Shown here one piece after another: positions 18,133-27,791 of a DNA stretch of 64,000 bases. Source of the stretch: G963674505 sp964575975 (lineage in GTDB: Bacteria > Desulfobacterota > Desulfobacteria > Desulfobacterales > SKZT01); assembly GCA_964575975.1 (NCBI GenBank), contig CAZNTU010000001.1:79186-143185 (forward strand). The letters run 5' to 3'. Within the stretch, counting starts at the first letter, position 1. The number at the start of each line of letters is the position of its first letter. The notes under the pieces are model-generated. The model ran no database searches, had not been told where the DNA came from, and saw only the letters and a program-made list of their open reading frames with translations. The position numbers and the translations under genes are program-made.

Positions 18133-18516
18133 ATGCCGGTTATGTTTTGGATTTCTATCGCTTGTGCATTTCTCAACGTCCATTGCGGGGTAACGAAAGA
18201 TGACTTTCCCCGCATACTTTTGGGTAAGTGGACAACCGAATCGGAGCGATACCAGGACCGGTATATTGAATTCAGTCGTGAGATGATAGTTTTCGGAACA
18301 GGCTTCGACTCGCCGAACATCTATATTATTCGCAAGGTTGATCAAAAACGAAACGGGCCTGAAAACGAATACACGTTTTCGTGCATCGATACGGACAATA
18401 CAGAATTTGTTTTCATTTTCCATGTTAAGAGTGGCGGCGGCGATTTGAGCTTGAGACTCAACAACCCACGCGAAGTTATCTGGCACAAGTTTATCGAAAC
18501 GGACGAATCGATATGA
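18133..18516 (+). CDS. small putative lipoprotein, no known family
   Basis: A 127-residue open frame starting MPVMFWISIACAFLNVHCG. The hydrophobic segment followed by LNVHC looks like a lipoprotein signal, with Cys near residue 18. The mature part is mainly polar with alternating beta-like stretches (YIEFSREMIVFGTG, TEFVFIFHVKSGGGDLSLRL). The frame is open further upstream, but that part lies in the IS remnant, so the start is taken after it. No ribosome site is clear. I do not recognise a family. Confidence 0.45.
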   Translation: MPVMFWISIACAFLNVHCGVTKDDFPRILLGKWTTESERYQDRYIEFSREMIVFGTGFDSPNIYIIRKVDQKRNGPENEYTFSCIDTDNTEFVFIFHVKSGGGDLSLRLNNPREVIWHKFIETDESI

Positions 18517-18570
18517 GTGACTCCGTAATATAGGGACAAGCTTCGTTTTCTTCTTTTTCCGCGACTTTGC

Positions 18571-18734
18571 GTCTCTGCGCTATAGTATTTTTTCCGACAA
18601 ATACGCTATACGGCCAGAAGCTCTCGTGCGGAGGCCTTTTCTTTGCATCATCGGCGGCGACAAAGGCTCTGGGCGCGGGCGGCATCCGCGCCCGGAGGAG
18701 GCCGTAGCGCCATCGCGGAGGCGTGCGCAGAGAC
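18571..18734. repeat. GC-rich spacer with nested inverted repeats
   Basis: GTCTCTGCGC at 18571-18580 is exactly inverted at 18725-18734. Inside, GGGCGCGG (18671-18678) and CCGCGCCC (18686-18693) form a stable hairpin with a 7-base loop. No reading frame here looks like a gene. It could be a repeat element or a structured transcript between the convergent 18516 and 18750 gene ends. Confidence 0.4.
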
Positions 18735-18749
18735 ACGCCGGGGTTAATC

Positions 18750-21122
18750 TCATGCCGTTGCCCAGAAATTTCTCAACGCCTTTTCGAAATCGGCCCGTGA
18801 ACCGATTCGCTCGATATTCCAATGTTCCGGCAGCAGCCTTTTGTAATCGGACCTGGAAAATCTCTCGTCGATCAACAAAACAACCCCTCTGTCGGTTTCC
18901 GACCGGATTACGCGTCCGGCCGCCTGTAAAACGCGGTTGATTCCCGGGAACTTGTAGGCATAGTCGAACCCCTCTCCGTGTTTGTCCTCGTAATATTTCC
19001 TGATCAGTTCCCTTTCGGGGCAAATCATGGGAAGTCCGACTCCGACCACGGCCGCTGCGGAAAGACGCTCCCCGGCCATGTCGATCCCCTCCCCGAAAAC
19101 GCCTCCCGTCACGGCGAACCCCGCGAGAGTCTCTCCTGTGTCCTCTTCGAACGTTTCCAGAAAAGTCTCTCGGTCGGCATCGTTCATAGTCCTGTTTTGG
19201 GCCAACGTGCGGAACTTTCCGTTCGATTTTTCGAAAACGTCCAATACCATCTCCAAATATGCGTAGGAAGGGAAAAAGAACAGATAGTTGCCCTTTTTTT
19301 GACCCGCGAGGGAAATCAGCGTTCGCGCGAGTGCGTCCTTGGTTTCCGAGCGCCTTTTATAATAGGTGGAAATGCGGTCGGCGACGAACACGAGACAGTT
19401 TTCTGTTGGGAAAGGCGACGGAAGCCGCATCGTCATGACGGCTCCGTCGCAGCCCAGCACCTCTCCGAAATAATCGGCGGGCGTCATGGTGGCGGAAAAG
19501 AAGATCGCCGAACCGCATCGTTTCAGGGCGTTTTTCAATGGACCGGCGGGGTCGAGACAGAAAAGCCTCGTCCGAATATCGGATTCGGATTTCTCGAAAA
19601 CCGAAGCGTAACATTCGTTGTACAATCCTGATATTTTCAGAAAATTCGACGCTTGGAAATAGACATCGACCATATCGGCCCTTACGGGGCTCTTTCGGTT
19701 GTTTAAAAACCAAGATTCGGCGACATGAACGAACCTTTCCAGAGGGGGGTAGAGGGATTCCGGAGGTTCGGGCGAGGACTGGAAACCTCCATTCTCAGCG
19801 CCACGATTTTCCAAATCCGAAAACCACTCTATGGTTTCTCCAAGGATTTGTCTCACGACCGGCTCGTTCTCCTCCATTTTGACAAGCAATTCGACAAAGC
19901 AGCTTCTCGACAATTGGGCCGAAAACATTTCCCGTCCCCGGTCCACCAGGTTGTGTGCCTCGTCCACGAGAAAAGCGTAATTCTTTTTTTCTTTCCGGAA
20001 AAAACGTTTAAGACATACTCGCGGGTCGAACGCGTAATTATAGTCGCATATCAACACATCGGCGAAATGGCAGGCCTCAAGAGTGAATTCGAAGGGGCAC
20101 ACTCTGTATTCGGCGGCCACCGCCTCGATTCGAACGCGGTCTATTACGTCGAATCGGAGAAGCTCTTCGACGGCCAAGCGTACCCGGTCGTAAAATCCTT
20201 CGGCGAATTCGCACTCCTGACCATTGCAGAGGCTTCCGGGGCTGAAGCAGATTTTCTCCTTGGCGGTCAGAGTGACCGACTTGATCGAAATTCCCGCATT
20301 TTTCATGATTTTCAAAGCGTTTTCGGCGGCGGCTTTCCCTGTGCTCCTTGCGGTCAGATAGAATATCTTCTCGGCATGCTCTGCGGCCATCGCTTTCAGC
20401 GCGGAAAACAAAACGGCCATTGTCTTGCCGATTCCCGTGGGCGCCTGGATAATCGCTTGGCCCTTGTCCCTTATTGTCCTAAAAACGGCCACGGCCATCT
20501 TTCTTTGGCCGTTCCGGTACTTCTCGAAAGGAAACTCCATGGCGCGCAATGTAAAATCGCGTCTTTGTCCCCACGCGATCTCCGCCCTCAATTGCTGAAA
20601 ACAGGCGTCCGCGAGCGTCAAAAAAAACGCTTCCAGTTCGGAAAACGAAAACTCGCGCCGTATTACCCGGATTTTCTCCGACTCGACATTGCAGCAGGCG
20701 AGCTGCAAACAGATCTTTCCGAGATTTCGATCCTTGGCCAGCATATATCCGTAGCATCTGACTTGGGCCCAATAAGGATGGTCGTCCGGGATTTCCAGGT
20801 CGTCCGGGTCCTTTCTCGTAGTTTTAATTTCTTCGACGACTACCCCGTCGGAATATTCGAAAACGCCGTCGATTCTGCCCGAAACAATCAACACGATGTC
20901 CTCGGATTCGAGGGTCGCGGATATCGGTATTTCCGACGAGTATTCCTCCGGCCTGCCGCTTTGAATCTTCTTGTGAAGGCGGATTCCCTCGAGGGGGGTC
21001 GGAGCGCCGAAAAAGGTCAGGTCGAGGTCGCCGGACCTTTGGCGGTACTCCACCAGTTCGCGGACACCGATTCGAAATTTTCGCTTGCCGTTATTGCCTT
21101 CGGCACTTTGGGTATTTGCCAT
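18750..21122 (-). CDS. Fe-S superfamily 2 helicase (DinG/XPD-like) with N-terminal PD-(D/E)XK-like domain
   Basis: A 790-residue DNA helicase. Residues ~82-103 show a nuclease-like pattern (GRIDGVFEYSDG then VVEEIKTT, the D..ExK core of PD-(D/E)XK/Cas4-like domains). The helicase follows: Walker A APTGIGKT near 224, four cysteines typical of the XPD-type 4Fe-4S cluster (KICFSPGSLCNGQEC near 292-304 and RVCPFEF near 340), and DEAH in FLVDEAHN near 384. C-terminal motifs include FFSATMTPADYF, VTGGVFGEGIDMAG and QAAGRVIRSETDRG. DinG-like enzymes unwind D-loops, R-loops or damaged forks; this two-domain form probably acts in DNA repair. Confidence 0.85.
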   Translation of the reverse strand: MANTQSAEGNNGKRKFRIGVRELVEYRQRSGDLDLTFFGAPTPLEGIRLHKKIQSGRPEEYSSEIPISATLESEDIVLIVSGRIDGVFEYSDGVVVEEIKTTRKDPDDLEIPDDHPYWAQVRCYGYMLAKDRNLGKICLQLACCNVESEKIRVIRREFSFSELEAFFLTLADACFQQLRAEIAWGQRRDFTLRAMEFPFEKYRNGQRKMAVAVFRTIRDKGQAIIQAPTGIGKTMAVLFSALKAMAAEHAEKIFYLTARSTGKAAAENALKIMKNAGISIKSVTLTAKEKICFSPGSLCNGQECEFAEGFYDRVRLAVEELLRFDVIDRVRIEAVAAEYRVCPFEFTLEACHFADVLICDYNYAFDPRVCLKRFFRKEKKNYAFLVDEAHNLVDRGREMFSAQLSRSCFVELLVKMEENEPVVRQILGETIEWFSDLENRGAENGGFQSSPEPPESLYPPLERFVHVAESWFLNNRKSPVRADMVDVYFQASNFLKISGLYNECYASVFEKSESDIRTRLFCLDPAGPLKNALKRCGSAIFFSATMTPADYFGEVLGCDGAVMTMRLPSPFPTENCLVFVADRISTYYKRRSETKDALARTLISLAGQKKGNYLFFFPSYAYLEMVLDVFEKSNGKFRTLAQNRTMNDADRETFLETFEEDTGETLAGFAVTGGVFGEGIDMAGERLSAAAVVGVGLPMICPERELIRKYYEDKHGEGFDYAYKFPGINRVLQAAGRVIRSETDRGVVLLIDERFSRSDYKRLLPEHWNIERIGSRADFEKALRNFWATA

Positions 21123-21281
21123 TTCGGAACTGCGCCTTGACAGAAGTCAGGCGGGGGCTTATTAGTTCTGGTCTGGTTTTCGAAGCTTTCGTCCGGTCCG
21201 AAGGGAACGGGACGTAAATTCTATCGCGAAAACCGTGAAACGAAAAGAAAGACTTGGATAGATTCTGTTTCGGGTTGAACA

Positions 21282-21500
21282 ATGAACGATTTTTCTAATA
21301 AGGAAACCGGTCGCCGCCGGCGGACGAAGAGCTGCGAGTGCCACTGTTGCCGCGAGCTTTTTCGCTTTTGCTGGCGTTGCAGGTGCGGGTTCGCCATTTG
21401 CCAGGGGTGTTTGGGCGAAAACGCTTGGGGCATGACCTGCAATGGCATCACATGGCAGTGTCCCGATTGCGGCGGGCAAAACGGATTGGGAAACCAGTAG
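21282..21500 (+). CDS. 72-residue cysteine-rich protein, putative zinc-binding
   Basis: A small forward frame with 12 cysteines in 72 residues, arranged as CECHCC, CWRCRC, CQGC and CPDC with GFAIC between. The pattern (several CxC/CxxC pairs around an aromatic core) suggests a double zinc ribbon. No clear ribosome site precedes the ATG, but a strong terminator follows at 21578-21615. I do not recognise a named family. Confidence 0.5.
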   Translation: MNDFSNKETGRRRRTKSCECHCCRELFRFCWRCRCGFAICQGCLGENAWGMTCNGITWQCPDCGGQNGLGNQ

Positions 21501-21577
21501 GGCAATTACGCGTCCGGCACAGACCGTACCTTGGTGGAGAGATCAAGAGTTTTCCTGCAAAAAGAGGAAAAACAAAA

Positions 21578-21615
21578 GAAAGCCTCTCCACCCAAGCGGG
21601 AGAAGAGGCTTTTTC
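21578..21615. terminator. bidirectional terminator between the Cys-rich gene and groL
   Basis: AAAGCCTCT (21579-21587) pairs with AGAGGCTTT (21604-21612). The forward strand continues with TTTTT and the reverse strand with TTTCTTTTG, so it can end both the forward Cys-rich gene and the reverse groS-groL transcript. Confidence 0.8.
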
Positions 21616-21653
21616 CGATAGTTTCGAGTATTCTTAAACCAAGCGGAATCAAA

Positions 21654-23300
<1,647 letters not shown>

Positions 23301-23393
23301 CTTTTGATTTCCTCCGTATATGTCTGAAATATATATCTCAAATGCTTTAAACGTTGCCTGTTCGATCAACTTCGCGGCTTCACGGTTCCATTA

Positions 23394-23681
23394 TTACTCG
23401 ATAACGCCCAGAACGTCGTCCTCGCGCATGATAAGATACTCCTCGCCTTCGATCTTGACCTCGGTCCCCGCGTATTTGCCGAAAAGAATCCTGTCGCCTT
23501 CCTTGATGTCGAGTTCGATCCTTTTGCCGTCTTCGCCGGTCTTGCCCTTGCCGACCGCCACGACTTTTCCCTCCGCCGGTTTCTCCTTGGCGGAATCCGG
23601 AATGATAATGCCTCCCTTGGTCGTGTTCTCCTGCTCTACTCTTTTTACCAAAATTCGGTCCTGAAGAGGTCTTAAGTTCAT
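23394..23681 (-). CDS. groS: co-chaperonin GroES
   Basis: A 95-residue co-chaperonin that caps GroEL. It has the expected MNLRPLQDRILVKRVEQE start, the mobile loop (NTTKGGIIIPDSAKE) and the GDRILFGKYAGTEVKI core. AAAAGGAGA precedes the ATG. No CIRCE element (TTAGCACTC-N9-GAGTGCTAA) is present upstream, so HrcA control is not indicated. Confidence 0.97.
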   Translation of the reverse strand: MNLRPLQDRILVKRVEQENTTKGGIIIPDSAKEKPAEGKVVAVGKGKTGEDGKRIELDIKEGDRILFGKYAGTEVKIEGEEYLIMREDDVLGVIE

Positions 23682-23828
23682 CTTCCATTCTCCTTTTTAA
23701 AAATTTTGAGTAATAAAAAAAGCGATTGAAAATTTTATCGAATCGTTTCTTTGCAAAAAAAGTCCTATTTGGCCGGCGCGCTTGATCTATAGAGAAAGTC
23801 ATCTTTCACCGGAACGGCTTTGCATCTA

Positions 23829-23852
23829 ACTTGCTGAAATTAATATGCAAGT
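23829..23852. promoter_or_regulatory. inverted repeat upstream of groS
   Basis: ACTTGC-N12-GCAAGT at 23829-23834 and 23847-23852, about 150 bases upstream of the groS start. It is the only clear symmetrical site in this region. It may be an operator for groES-groEL in place of CIRCE. Confidence 0.3.
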
Positions 23853-23980
23853 ACTCTTTCCGACGACGGAGCGCGTTTATTAGAGGCCAACTATAAGCAT
23901 GTGATCGTGCATGTAAAGGATAATTTGCAAGGCACCGCTAAAATTGGCATTTTCGGCGTCCCGGCAATGAGGAATAAGGA

Positions 23981-24274
23981 TCAATCCGTAGTCGAACTTT
24001 TTCCCGAGGATTCTTTCGCGCCGTCTCCGGCGGCTTTGGAATCGCCGTTTTTCTTGGCAGGCGCCGAGGAGGGGTCCTCTGTTTTCTTCGCGTTCTTATC
24101 GGTGTAATCGGTAACGTACCAACCGCTTCCCTTCAAGTGGAAACTACTTTGGGAAACGAGTTTGTGAAGCTTTCCTGAACATCGCTTGCACGTGGTAAGC
24201 GGAGCATCCGAGAATTTTTGGAGGGCCTCTTCGATGCTTCCGCAATTTCCGCACTCATACTCGTAAATAGGCAT
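23981..24274 (-). CDS. FmdB-type zinc-ribbon protein
   Basis: A 97-residue protein with the FmdB/CxxC_CxxC_SSSS zinc ribbon: MPIYEYECGNCG, then TTCKRCSGKLHKLVSQSSFH with the second CxxC. After FHLKGSGWYVTDY the tail is a Lys/Ser/Asp-rich low-complexity stretch (residues ~60-97). The family was named from a regulator of formamidase genes, but most members have no assigned role. AGGAGG lies upstream of the ATG. Confidence 0.88.
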   Translation of the reverse strand: MPIYEYECGNCGSIEEALQKFSDAPLTTCKRCSGKLHKLVSQSSFHLKGSGWYVTDYTDKNAKKTEDPSSAPAKKNGDSKAAGDGAKESSGKSSTTD

Positions 24275-24482
24275 AAACGTCCTCCTGTTTTTTGTATGGA
24301 AAAGTTTCCGGCCGCCGATATTGGAAGTCGAATGGCAGTCTTCTTTTCATGGTTTGTCGCGAAATATCAAATCGCGGACGTTTAAAATATCAAGGTGTAT
24401 CGCCATTCTCCTACTGCCCGCCGGCAAAATTTGAACCAATATAGATCATGTTGATTTCTTGTCAAGAAGTTCTGATTTTTTT

Positions 24483-25019
24483 TCAGACAGTGGCCCTGTA
24501 GGTCCTCCACTGGGCGTAATAATCGAAAACTCGGTCGAGCCCGTCGGCCTTTACCGGTTTCAGGATGCGATAGGTCAGTCCGTGGACCCGCGATTCCTCA
24601 GCCATCTTTTCGTTTTCGGAGGCTGTGAAGCTTTGCATGAAAGTTCCGAAGCGGACGATATGGATGAGTTCGTGGGCGATGATGTAAAGCGAGAAGGGAA
24701 ACAGGTCGATACGGGGGTTTTTTGCCAAAGTTGCAAGAATGGAATGATCCTGGAGACATATCTTATAGAAGTCGTAGGTGGAGGTTTCCAGGACGGCGTC
24801 TTTCTTTTTGGCCGCATATCGGATGATTTGGGCGAAAGGACCGAACACGATCTCGTTTTTCTCAAGGTCGGCCAGCGTCTTTACGTCGTACCCCCCCCTG
24901 AGCCATTGGCCTGCGGACATTTTATAGTATTCGCTTACGACCTCTTCCGCCAAAGCCACGGAATCGTTGACCTCTTTGATCTGAGATGCGTCGAATTTTT
25001 TCAACTCGTCGGTTTTCAT
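24483..25019 (-). CDS. HELIH-motif protein, possible zinc metalloprotease
   Basis: A 178-residue protein, Lys/Glu-rich at the N-terminus, with IIAHELIHIVRFGTFMQSF near residue 115. HELIH is an HExxH zinc motif; a third ligand could be the Glu/His cluster in SENEKMAEESRVHGLTYRIL. No signal peptide is visible, so it would be cytoplasmic. I do not recognise a named family, and the protease call rests on this motif alone. It is divergent from the bS22-like gene across an operator-like inverted repeat. Confidence 0.55.
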   Translation of the reverse strand: MKTDELKKFDASQIKEVNDSVALAEEVVSEYYKMSAGQWLRGGYDVKTLADLEKNEIVFGPFAQIIRYAAKKKDAVLETSTYDFYKICLQDHSILATLAKNPRIDLFPFSLYIIAHELIHIVRFGTFMQSFTASENEKMAEESRVHGLTYRILKPVKADGLDRVFDYYAQWRTYRATV

Positions 25020-25103
25020 GAACCGTACGTTCCCAAGAATATTATTGAAGGTCTTTTTTCCTCGATTTCAGATTTTCACGGGTAACTATCACAACAGTCG
25101 TTC

Positions 25104-25132
25104 TTTATCAACCGATATTGAGGGTTGATAAA
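25104..25132. promoter_or_regulatory. operator-like inverted repeat between HELIH gene and bS22-like gene
   Basis: TTTATCAACC (25104-25113), nine bases, then GGTTGATAAA (25123-25132): a perfect 10-base inverted repeat. It lies 85 bases before the divergent HELIH gene and 121 bases before the bS22-like start, where a repressor could act on either promoter. Confidence 0.55.
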
Positions 25133-25253
25133 TTCCAAAGAACATAATATACTCGAAACGTTTTTCGTTTTGAGGCCAAAGTCAATCGCGCTGACAAAGC
25201 GCGCAAACGATAAAGCATACACACGACATTATATAAAGGGAGGTGGTGAACCG

Positions 25254-25352
25254 TTGGGCAGCGTAATCAAAAAGCGAAGAAAAAAGATGAGAAGGCACAA
25301 ACACAGGAAACTTCTTGCCAGAACGCGACATCAGAGACGCAAGGGCAAATAG
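25254..25352 (+). CDS. small ribosomal subunit protein of the bS22 / AURKAIP1-COX24 type
   Basis: A 32-residue, very basic protein starting at a TTG (25254) behind a strong GGGAGGTGGT site. The sequence GSVIKKRRKKMRRHKHRKLL followed by ARTRHQRRKGK is the AURKAIP1/COX24 motif. The same motif makes up mycobacterial bS22 and the end of mitochondrial mS38. In those ribosomes the peptide lies in the small subunit against the decoding-region rRNA. The frame is open upstream to 25125, but the ribosome site and family length support the short form. A terminator follows 40 bases after the stop. Confidence 0.8.
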   Translation: MGSVIKKRRKKMRRHKHRKLLARTRHQRRKGK

Positions 25353-25392
25353 CATAGCGTCAGGGAAGCACGCTATTCTTAAAAGCGCGGAA

Positions 25393-25420
25393 AAGCACCG
25401 GTGCGACCGGTGCTTTTTTT
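25393..25420. terminator. terminator after the bS22-like gene
   Basis: AAGCACCGGT-GCG-ACCGGTGCTT followed by T residues on the forward strand. On the reverse strand the same stem is followed by TTTTCC, so it may also help end hflC. Confidence 0.85.
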
Positions 25421-25462
25421 ATTGATCGCGCGACGCCTTGACCCGGGCGTCGCGCGATCAAT
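25421..25462. repeat. perfect 17-bp hairpin next to the terminator
   Basis: ATTGATCGCGCGACGCC (25421-25437), an 8-base loop, then its exact complement at 25446-25462. It lies directly after the bS22 terminator and eight bases from the hflC stop. It has no T-tract of its own on either strand and may protect the 3' end of the hflKC transcript. Confidence 0.6.
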
Positions 25463-25469
25463 GTACAGT

Positions 25470-26504
25470 TTACCGGTTGTTCGAAGCCGAGGCCGCCCCG
25501 ACACCCTCCGGTTGACTTGACGCTCGCTTTGTCGCCTGCTCCGAAGGTTGCCGCCATTCGGGCTGTTCGTACCCCTTCAAGTATTTGAAAATTTCCGAAT
25601 CCGTGGAGAGAACGAGGGAGTTTCCGTTGTCGAGCGAATCCGTATAAATTTCGAGAGTTTTCATAAAGGAATAGAACTCCGGATCGCGGTTGTAAGCCCG
25701 CGCGTATATTTCCGTGGCCTCGGCGTCCGCCTTTCCTTTGATTTCCTGCGCTCTCCGGTAGGCGTCCGAAATGATCTCCTGCAAATCCCTGTCCTTTTCG
25801 CCCAGAATCTTTTGGGCCTCCCCTTTTCCCTCGGAGCGGAACTTTTCGGCTATTTGCTTTCTTTCCGCGATCATTCGCCCGTACACGGATTTTCGGACCT
25901 CCTCGACGTAGTTGATTCGCTTGATTTTCACATCGACCAACTCGATGCCGAACTTCTCCAGCTTGGGTTGGGCTTGGGCGAGAACGCCGTCCATGATCTT
26001 TTTTCTCCCCGTGGAGACTTTCATCTGCGCTTTCTCGTCCTTCTCGATGTCCTCCAGTCCCACTTCGGTAATATCCAACTCCCGGTTCGTCATGCGGACC
26101 GTTTCGATCAGGGGATAGGACGTGATGAAGTTTCTCACGGCCGGATCGATGATGTCCTCCAAACGACCTAGGGCGCTGACCGGGTTGTTGACGGTCTGGA
26201 AAAATTTGACGGGATCGACGATTTTCCAACGGGCGAAAGGTTCGACCCAGATGTAGGTTTTGTCGACCGTCGGGATTTGCCCCGGTTCCCCGTCCCACTG
26301 CAAGAGATTCTTGGGAAAATAATTCGCATGCTGTATGAACGGTATTCTGAAATTGAGGCCCGGCTCCTTGATCGGGTCTCCCACGACGCGTCCGAACTGC
26401 GTCACCACCACCTGCTCGGTCTCGTCGACGATGAAGGCGGAGGAGAACAATACGACGATCCCCGCGAATAAAACTACTATAAAAATCAGTCCTTTGGTTT
26501 TCAT
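25470..26504 (-). CDS. hflC: membrane protease modulator HflC
   Basis: A 344-residue SPFH/prohibitin-family protein with an N-terminal membrane segment (LIFIVVLFAGIVVLFSSAFI). It has the family's VDETEQVVVTQFGRVV, the GVEDIEK-type segment and a helix rich in QAERIAEK-like repeats (IAERKQIAEKFRSEGKGEA). With HflK it forms a large periplasmic cage around FtsH and restrains its proteolysis. The ATG overlaps hflK by four bases. The C-terminal ~25 residues are low complexity (Ser/Ala/Pro-rich). Confidence 0.92.
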   Translation of the reverse strand: MKTKGLIFIVVLFAGIVVLFSSAFIVDETEQVVVTQFGRVVGDPIKEPGLNFRIPFIQHANYFPKNLLQWDGEPGQIPTVDKTYIWVEPFARWKIVDPVKFFQTVNNPVSALGRLEDIIDPAVRNFITSYPLIETVRMTNRELDITEVGLEDIEKDEKAQMKVSTGRKKIMDGVLAQAQPKLEKFGIELVDVKIKRINYVEEVRKSVYGRMIAERKQIAEKFRSEGKGEAQKILGEKDRDLQEIISDAYRRAQEIKGKADAEATEIYARAYNRDPEFYSFMKTLEIYTDSLDNGNSLVLSTDSEIFKYLKGYEQPEWRQPSEQATKRASSQPEGVGAASASNNR

Positions 26505-27538
26505 TTTGGCAACCCGCTTTCTTTTCCGATATTCAAAAGAGGAAGTACGTTGTTTTTTTCGCCGTCGATGATGTACTTGGGTCCCAGCTTGGGAAACAAT
26601 TCCTTGAGCGTTTCCAAATACATTCTTCTCTTGGTGACGTCCTTCGCCTTTGCGTATTCGGCGTATACGGAATCGAACCGATTGGCGTCGCCCTTGGCTC
26701 TGTTGACGCGGTCGAGCGCGTAGCCTTCGGCGCCCATGACGATCTTCTCGGCCTCGCCCTTTGCGGCCGGGATCGACTTGTTGTATTCCTCTTTGGCTTG
26801 ATAGATAAGCTTCTCCTTTTCCTGGGTCGCTTGGTTGACCTCGTTGAACGAGGGTTGCACGCTGGGCGGAACGTTGGTCCTCTTCAATTCTATCGTTACC
26901 ACGAATATGCCTGTTTCGGCGCCGTCCAGTTCCTGCTGCAACTGGCTCTTGGCCTCTTCGGCGATCTCCTGGCGTTTGGTGATGACCTCGTTAATGCTTC
27001 GGTCCCCCACAACAAGCCTCATCGTTGCCTCGGACATGTCGATCAGCAAACGCCGAACATCCCTCACTTTAAAGAGATAATTGTAGGGCTCCATGATTCG
27101 ATACTGCACTATCCAAGGAACCAGCCCCACGTTGAGGTCGCCTGTAAGCATCAAGGATTCCGAGTTGTCGTCGATGTTGGTAGTTCCATATCGGCTCTCG
27201 TTTCCAGCGCCGATCGTGCGAAAACCGAATTCCTCCTTGTAGACATGGCGAACTTTGACCTTGGTCACCTTTTCTACGCCTGCGGGCAGTTTGAAGTTCA
27301 GGCCAGGCTGTTCGGTCCTGACGTATTCCCCGAACCGCTGGACGATGCCCACCTCGTCCACGCCAACGGTATACACCACGGACGAAGCCAAGATGCCGAG
27401 AACGACGACCACGATCACCAGCGGGCCTCCCGGCAATTTGAATCCTTTGAACCTGTCCAGAATTTCGTCCATCTGCGGAGGCTTGCCGCCCCCCATTCTC
27501 TGTTGTTGTTCCTTCAATTTATCCCAATCCCAACTCAT
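26501..27538 (-). CDS. hflK: membrane protease modulator HflK
   Basis: A 345-residue partner of HflC. It starts MSWDWDKLKEQQQRMGGGKP, followed by a single membrane segment (LVIVVVVLGILASSVVYTVG) and the SPFH domain (VDEVGIVQRFGEYVRTEQPG, VGDRSINEVITKRQEI). The coiled region KGEAEKIVMGAEGYALDRVN precedes the end. The open frame extends to 27709, but MSWDWD at 27538 is the family start. Confidence 0.92.
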   Translation of the reverse strand: MSWDWDKLKEQQQRMGGGKPPQMDEILDRFKGFKLPGGPLVIVVVVLGILASSVVYTVGVDEVGIVQRFGEYVRTEQPGLNFKLPAGVEKVTKVKVRHVYKEEFGFRTIGAGNESRYGTTNIDDNSESLMLTGDLNVGLVPWIVQYRIMEPYNYLFKVRDVRRLLIDMSEATMRLVVGDRSINEVITKRQEIAEEAKSQLQQELDGAETGIFVVTIELKRTNVPPSVQPSFNEVNQATQEKEKLIYQAKEEYNKSIPAAKGEAEKIVMGAEGYALDRVNRAKGDANRFDSVYAEYAKAKDVTKRRMYLETLKELFPKLGPKYIIDGEKNNVLPLLNIGKESGLPK

Positions 27539-27652
27539 TTTACGAATCCCAATATAAGAATTTGCGTTTTCGCCGCTTGTCCGTTCGGTTCCCGCGACTC
27601 TTTGTTGATTACAAGGCCGAATACTGATAAATGTATGGTGGTTATTCGACAT

Positions 27653-27668
27653 GAATGATCGTTCATTC
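27653..27668. promoter_or_regulatory. palindromic site GAATGA-N4-TCATTC
   Basis: A 6-base inverted repeat with a 4-base centre between divergent hflK and the DUF721 gene. Its form resembles TetR-family operators. No regulator gene is nearby. Confidence 0.3.
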
Positions 27669-27791
27669 GCGCTATTGCGGGCGCAAATATCGATTACATT
27701 AAGCAACAAGGATTTTCAAGTCAAGAAAAATTGAACAAATCGGCACGGGAGACCGTTTCGGCGACCGAAAAACCGACCCGGGAAACATATT

